Part shown: positions 57,273 through 64,000 of the stretch, piece after piece
How positions within the stretch are numbered: the stretch's first letter is position 1
Layout of the letters: every line of letters begins with the position of its first letter
Assembly (NCBI GenBank): GCA_963703045.1
Contig: OY969782.1
Span: forward strand, 930,001 to 994,000
Origin: Miltoncostaea sp963703045
GTDB lineage: Bacteria > Actinomycetota > Thermoleophilia > Miltoncostaeales > Miltoncostaeaceae
Reading direction: 5' to 3'
Length of the DNA stretch: 64,000 nt
Notes under the pieces: generated by a model
Told to the model about the DNA's origin: nothing
The model's input: only the letters and a program-made list of their open reading frames with translations
Database searches by the model: none
Made by a program: the position numbers and the translations under genes

Positions 57273-57582
57273 CGGCCGCGAGCCAGACCACCCCGGCGAC
57301 GATCAGGCCGATCGCCATGAACCGCGGTGCCGTGGCGGGGTCGCCGAAGAGCACGATGCCGGCGATCGCCGCGCCGGCCGCCCCGATGCCGGTCCACACG
57401 GCGTAGGCCGTGCCCACCGGTAGGTCACGGAGCGCGGCGGCGAGCAGCCAGAAGCTCGCGGCTGCGGCGCCGAGGAAGAGGTACGTCGCGGAGGTGCGCA
57501 GGTCGAGGCCGCCGCTCGCCTTGAGCGCGAGGGCCCACACGACCTCCAGTACTCCGGCCAGCCCGAGCAGCAGCCACGGCAT
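57259..57582 (-). CDS. Small multidrug resistance (SMR/EmrE-SugE family) transporter
   Basis: This 107-residue protein has four short membrane helices. The membrane-embedded Glu is Glu13 in LAGVLEVVWALALK, and the family has TAYAVWTGIGAAGAAIAGI in helix 3. SMR proteins export cationic compounds or guanidinium by proton exchange; which applies cannot be told here. A GGAGGGGGGAG ribosome-type stretch lies above the ATG. Its stop overlaps the convergent PBP gene by 14 bases. Divergent from a TetR gene. Confidence 0.9.
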   Translation of the reverse strand: MPWLLLGLAGVLEVVWALALKASGGLDLRTSATYLFLGAAAASFWLLAAALRDLPVGTAYAVWTGIGAAGAAIAGIVLFGDPATAPRFMAIGLIVAGVVWLAAVSHA

Positions 57583-57632
57583 CCCGCTCCCCCCTCCGTC
57601 ACGGGCCGCCGGCGGGCGCCCTCACTTCCTTT

Positions 57633-57652
57633 TTTATATCATATGATCTAAA
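57633..57652. promoter_or_regulatory. AT-rich inverted repeat, likely TetR operator and divergent promoter
   Basis: A 20-base inverted repeat with nine of ten pairs matching (core ATCATATGAT at 57638-57647) lies between the SMR and TetR genes. It also supplies AT-rich -10-like sequences in both directions (TATAAA on minus, TATGAT on plus). It is unlike its very GC-rich surroundings. Confidence 0.65.
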
Positions 57653-57677
57653 TACAACCCGGGAAGGGCGTGAGGCG

Positions 57678-58265
57678 GTGCCGAAGGTGGTGGACCACGA
57701 GGGGCGGCGGGATGACATCGCCGAGGCCCTCCTGCGGCTGGTGGAGCGGGTCGGGGTGGAGCGGGTGAGCCTGCGGGCGGTCGCAGCAGAGGCGGGGTGG
57801 TCGACGGGGGTCCTCGCCCACTACTTCGGCGACAAGGACGAGTTGCTGACGTTCGCCTTCGAGCGGGTGCACCGCAACGGCGCGGAGCGGGCGGAGCGGC
57901 GCGTCGCGACCGCCCCGTCGGCGCGGGCGGCGGTGAGGGCCCTGTTGGCGGAGGCGCTCCCACTCGACGCGACCCGGCGCCGGGAGGCGCGGCTGTGGTT
58001 CGCGTACCTGGAGCGCGCCCGCACGGACGCGACGATGGCGGAGGTGGTGCGCCGCCACTACCGGCTGTGGTCGGAGCGGCTCGAGGCGGCGCTCACCACC
58101 GCAGGCCTCGACGGCTGCGGCGCCCACGACGGCGCCCTCGAGCTGCTGGCCCTCGTCAACGGCCTGACCGTCCAGGCCCTCGCCGCCGCCCGCCGTCTCC
58201 CCGCGACAACCCAGCAACGCGTCCTCGACGCCGCCCTCCGTCGCCTCCTCCCCCCCGCGGCCTGA
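57678..58265 (+). CDS. TetR-family transcriptional regulator
   Basis: This 195-residue regulator has an N-terminal helix-turn-helix (VGVERVSLRAVAAEAGWSTGVLAHYFGDKDELL) and a ligand-binding helical bundle with LWFAYLERARTDATMAEVVRRHY. The GHK-like segment resembles BetI-type regulators. It is divergent from the SMR gene across a 20-base inverted repeat, so it most likely represses that gene and itself. The start is a GTG with GAGG above. Confidence 0.92.
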   Translation: MPKVVDHEGRRDDIAEALLRLVERVGVERVSLRAVAAEAGWSTGVLAHYFGDKDELLTFAFERVHRNGAERAERRVATAPSARAAVRALLAEALPLDATRRREARLWFAYLERARTDATMAEVVRRHYRLWSERLEAALTTAGLDGCGAHDGALELLALVNGLTVQALAAARRLPATTQQRVLDAALRRLLPPAA

Positions 58266-58325
58266 CGGGCCGCCGGAGGCGAGCGGTGGATCGTGACGGC
58301 GGGGCGGCCGCGCGTCTGCGGAGGG

Positions 58326-58337
58326 GTCCGATCGGAC
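58326..58337. repeat. 12-base palindrome GTCCGATCGGAC
   Basis: A perfect palindrome in the spacer between tetR and the treS-mak stop. It could be part of a terminator or a second binding site. The rest of this 114-base spacer shows nothing else clear. Confidence 0.35.
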
Positions 58338-58379
58338 GACCGCCCAGGACGGGGGGCCACGCCCCGCGGACCCTCGTGG

Positions 58380-61781
<3,402 letters not shown>

Positions 61782-61788
61782 CGCGCGC

Positions 61789-61794
61789 ATGCTA
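61789..61794 (-). promoter_or_regulatory. Leaderless-type -10 element (TAGCAT) of treS-mak
   Basis: TAGCAT on the minus strand, seven bases above the GTG at 61781. An ATG at 61790 overlaps the box itself and would add three residues. Confidence 0.5.
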
Positions 61795-61930
61795 GACGAG
61801 CGCCGCGGGGCGGTCGCAGGGGGGACGGACGGGCATCGGGGGACGAGGTACCCGGGTGCGCGCCCGGCCTCACATCGGCCCGCGCCCGGGCGCCGTCGGC
61901 CCCGGCCGGGAGAAGGCATCATGGAGGGCC

Positions 61931-63260
61931 ATGGGCGAACTGCAGCGCACATACCGCGGGTCGGCCTCCCGGGACGGCGAGGAGCCGCACCGCGTCGGAC
62001 CCGAGCGGGCGCTCGTCATCGCGTCCCTCGACTGCGACGGGGACGAGGAGCGCGACCGCCTCGACGAGCTGACCGAGCTGCTGCGCACCGCCGGCGCGGT
62101 CGTCATCGAGACGCTCGTGCAGCACCGCGACCGCCCCTGGCCGCGCACCTACCTCGGCACGGGCAAGCTCGCCGAGCTCAAGGAGCTGGTCATCCGCCTC
62201 GACGCCCGACCTGGTGGCCGCCGAGGGGTCGCTCACGCCCGGCCAGCAGCGCTCGCTCGAGGACCGCCTCGGCGTCCGCGTGGTCGACCGCACGGCCGTG
62301 ATCCTCGACATCTTCGCCCAGCACGCCCGCTCGGCCGAGGGCAAGCTCCAGGTGGAGCTCGCCCAGCTGGAGTACTCCTACGCACGCCAGGAGGGGCTCT
62401 GGCAGCACCTGGAGCGCCTCGGCGGCGGCGTCGGCACCCGGGGGCCGGGCGAGAGCCAGCTCGAGTCCGACCGGCGGCTGGTGCGCAACCGCATGGCCGC
62501 CCTGCGGCGCCGGCTGCGCGAGGTCGAGCGCTCGCGGAGCACCCAGCGCGAGCGGCGCGTGGACTCCCCCATCCCCCGGATCGCCCTCGCCGGCTACACC
62601 AACGCGGGCAAGTCGAGCCTCATGAACGCCCTCACGGGCGCCGGCGTCAGCACCGACGACGCGCTCTTCGAGACCCTCGACCCAACGACGCGACGCATCG
62701 AGTGCGAGGGGCACGAGGTGCTGCTGTCCGACACGGTCGGGTTCATCCGGCACCTTCCCCACCAGCTCGTGACGGCCTTCTCGGCGACGCTGGAGGAGGT
62801 GCGCGACGCCGACCTGATCCTCCACGTCGTCGACGCCTCCGAGCCGGAGGAGCGCCGGGCCGATCGCGCCCGCGCCGTCGACGCGGTGCTCGAGGAGATC
62901 GGCGCTGGAGACGTCCCCCGCCTCGAGGTGCTGAACAAGATCGACCTCGTCGATGCCGACGAGCGACTCGCGCTGGCCAACCGCCACCCCGACGCGGTAC
63001 GGGTCTCGGCGATCGCCGGCGACGGGCTCGGGGATCTGCTGCACCGCCTCGCCGATGCCGCCCGGGGCCGCCTCGAACGCATCGAGGTGACCATCCCCTA
63101 CGGGCGCGGCGGCCTGATCTCGGACGTCTACGAGGCGGGCAGCGAGGTGGAGCAGGAGGCGACCGCGGACGGCACGCGGATCCGCGCGCTCATGCCGGCC
63201 CGGTCGGCGGCGCGCCTGCGCGCCACCCTCCTCGACGGGGATGGGTCACCCTCGACCTGA
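61931..63260 (+). CDS. hflX: GTPase HflX, one frameshift as read
   Basis: HflX is a ribosome-associated GTPase that splits stalled ribosomes. Seen are TYLGTGKLAELKE in the N-terminal domain, GGVGTRGPGESQLESDRR, the G1 loop GYTNAGKSSLMNALTG, G3 DTVGFIRHLP, and G4 NKID. The first part and the rest are in different frames; a surplus C in the run at 62204-62206 accounts for it. Correction gives 442 residues. The ATG follows GGAGGG by three bases. Confidence 0.92.
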
Positions 63261-63271
63261 GGGTGACCCAT
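63241..63271. terminator. 13-bp perfect hairpin overlapping the hflX stop
   Basis: Bases 63241-63253 pair exactly with 63259-63271 around a five-base loop that includes part of the hflX TGA. It lies between convergent hflX and the L,D-transpeptidase gene and could end both transcripts. No U-tract. Confidence 0.6.
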
Positions 63272-63317
63272 GGTGGGACGGGTCACGCCGCCGCGCGTCG
63301 CGGCCCGCGACGCGCCC

Positions 63318-64000
63318 CTAGCGGATGATGACCGGGGTGCCGACCTCGACGAGCTCGAAGAGTCGCTCCGCGTCCCGGATGTGCATCCGGATGCAGCCGT
63401 GCGAGGCGCGGGTGCCGATCGAGCCCGAGGCCGGGGTCCCGTGCAGCCCGATCGCGGGGGCCGACGTCCCCATCCAGCGCGTCCCGAGTGGGTTGCCCGC
63501 CCCCGGCGGGACCGGCCCCAGCCCGGCCGCCCAGGGGGAGTCGGGCGGGAACCAGGTCGGGTTGCGCTGCTTCGAGACGATCCGGAAGTTCCCCGTCGGG
63601 GTGGGGTGGGCCGAGGTGCCGACGGCGATCGGGAAGACGGTGCGCCTGCCCGCGCGCCACAGGGTCACGCGGAACCTGTCGCGCTCGACGATGACCGCGG
63701 GGCCGACGGACCTCACGGCGGGGACGACGCGCGTGGAGGCGAGCGGGTAGACCGGGCGATCGCGCGCGACGATCGCGGCGGCGATGCTGCGCGTCGCCGC
63801 GCCCACGTCGATGACGCGACCGACGCGCGGCTTGCGCACGACCGGCGTCACGCCGCGGAACGTGAGCGCCGCGTCGCGCGCGGGGACGTCGTACCTGCGG
63901 GCCCGCGCGGCGATGATGGCGCGCAGGCGCTTCGTGTTGACCTTCTCGCGCAGCGGCACGGAGACGGCGCCGGCCGGAAGTGCCTTCGAGCGGCCGTAGA
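63318..64000 (-). CDS. L,D-transpeptidase (YkuD) with PG_binding_4-like domain (5' end outside window)
   Basis: The frame is open to the window edge, so the N-terminus is missing; the visible part is 226 residues. The C-terminal YkuD domain has FPIAVGTSAHPTPTGNF, IGLHG and the catalytic Cys/His motif SHGCIRMHI. Upstream is a PG_binding_4/VanW-linked region (LREKVNTKRLRAIIAARA and DAALTFRGVTPVV). It cross-links peptidoglycan by 3-3 bonds outside the membrane. A GTG at 63959 is possible, but the domain continues above it. Confidence 0.88.
   Translation of the reverse strand, partial: YGRSKALPAGAVSVPLREKVNTKRLRAIIAARARRYDVPARDAALTFRGVTPVVRKPRVGRVIDVGAATRSIAAAIVARDRPVYPLASTRVVPAVRSVGPAVIVERDRFRVTLWRAGRRTVFPIAVGTSAHPTPTGNFRIVSKQRNPTWFPPDSPWAAGLGPVPPGAGNPLGTRWMGTSAPAIGLHGTPASGSIGTRASHGCIRMHIRDAERLFELVEVGTPVIIR

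Noticed and set aside
58326..58337. Second TetR operator at GTCCGATCGGAC
   Set aside because: The sequence does not resemble the AT-rich repeat at 57633-57652, so a shared regulator is unlikely; listed as a plain palindrome.

Overview
The window is about 64 kb of very GC-rich DNA, densely coding, with no rRNA, tRNA, CRISPR array, integrase or insertion sequence that I can see. No stretch of more than about 300 bases lacks a gene. It looks like a chromosomal core region of an actinobacterium. The reasons are base composition, many GTG starts, ATGA/GTGA stop-start overlaps, and the order rpmE - prfA - prmC - sua5/tsaC - glyA - wecA - atpI - atpBEFHAGDC, which matches the block I know from Mycobacterium and its relatives. 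A deep-branching class such as Thermoleophilia is my best guess, but that is inference.

Layout. 1-4.7 kb: GNAT acetyltransferase (cut by the window edge), a cupin, an FKBP isomerase, a small membrane protein, a DesK/NarL-type two-component pair and an ArsR-type regulator. 4.7-12 kb: the F1Fo ATP synthase operon on the minus strand. 12-21 kb: a secreted protein of unknown function, then (minus strand) wecA, an SDR, upp, glyA, tsaC, prmC, an unknown gene, prfA and rpmE. 21-29.5 kb: etfBA, leucyl aminopeptidase, hisC, an acyltransferase/glycosyltransferase pair, a Lon-N protein and YgfZ. 29.5-40.5 kb: gamma-glutamyltransferase, ftsZ coupled to parA, two more two-component systems (one with PspC-domain membrane proteins) and htpX. 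40.6-44.9 kb: lipoprotein, ABC exporter, an MBL-like protein and an MFS permease. 44.9-61.8 kb: an alpha-glucan/trehalose island (malQ, glgE, glgB, treZ, glgX/treX, treY and a treS-maltokinase fusion), interrupted by a small PBP and an SMR/TetR pair. 61.9-64 kb: hflX and an L,D-transpeptidase (cut by the window edge).

How the genes fit together. The glucan island holds every step of a cycle. TreS turns trehalose into maltose, its fused maltokinase makes maltose 1-phosphate, GlgE polymerises it and GlgB branches it. GlgX/TreX, TreY and TreZ take the glucan back to trehalose, and MalQ rearranges short chains. The rpmE-to-atp block couples translation genes, one-carbon and pyrimidine salvage, envelope lipid-linked sugar synthesis and energy conversion.

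Two features cut across the window. First, at nine genes that open a transcription unit, a TANNNT -10 element lies only 6-8 bases before the start codon, which points to leaderless mRNAs. Two genes (atpI-like and malQ) have conserved N-termini that extend above any ATG/GTG/TTG, with an ATC codon in the right place to start. Second, several genes are frameshifted as read: prmC, treY, dacB-like, hflX, and above all the treS half of treS-mak with 18 single-base insertions. The corrected reading frames are perfectly conserved, so I think most of these are errors in the sequence rather than gene decay.
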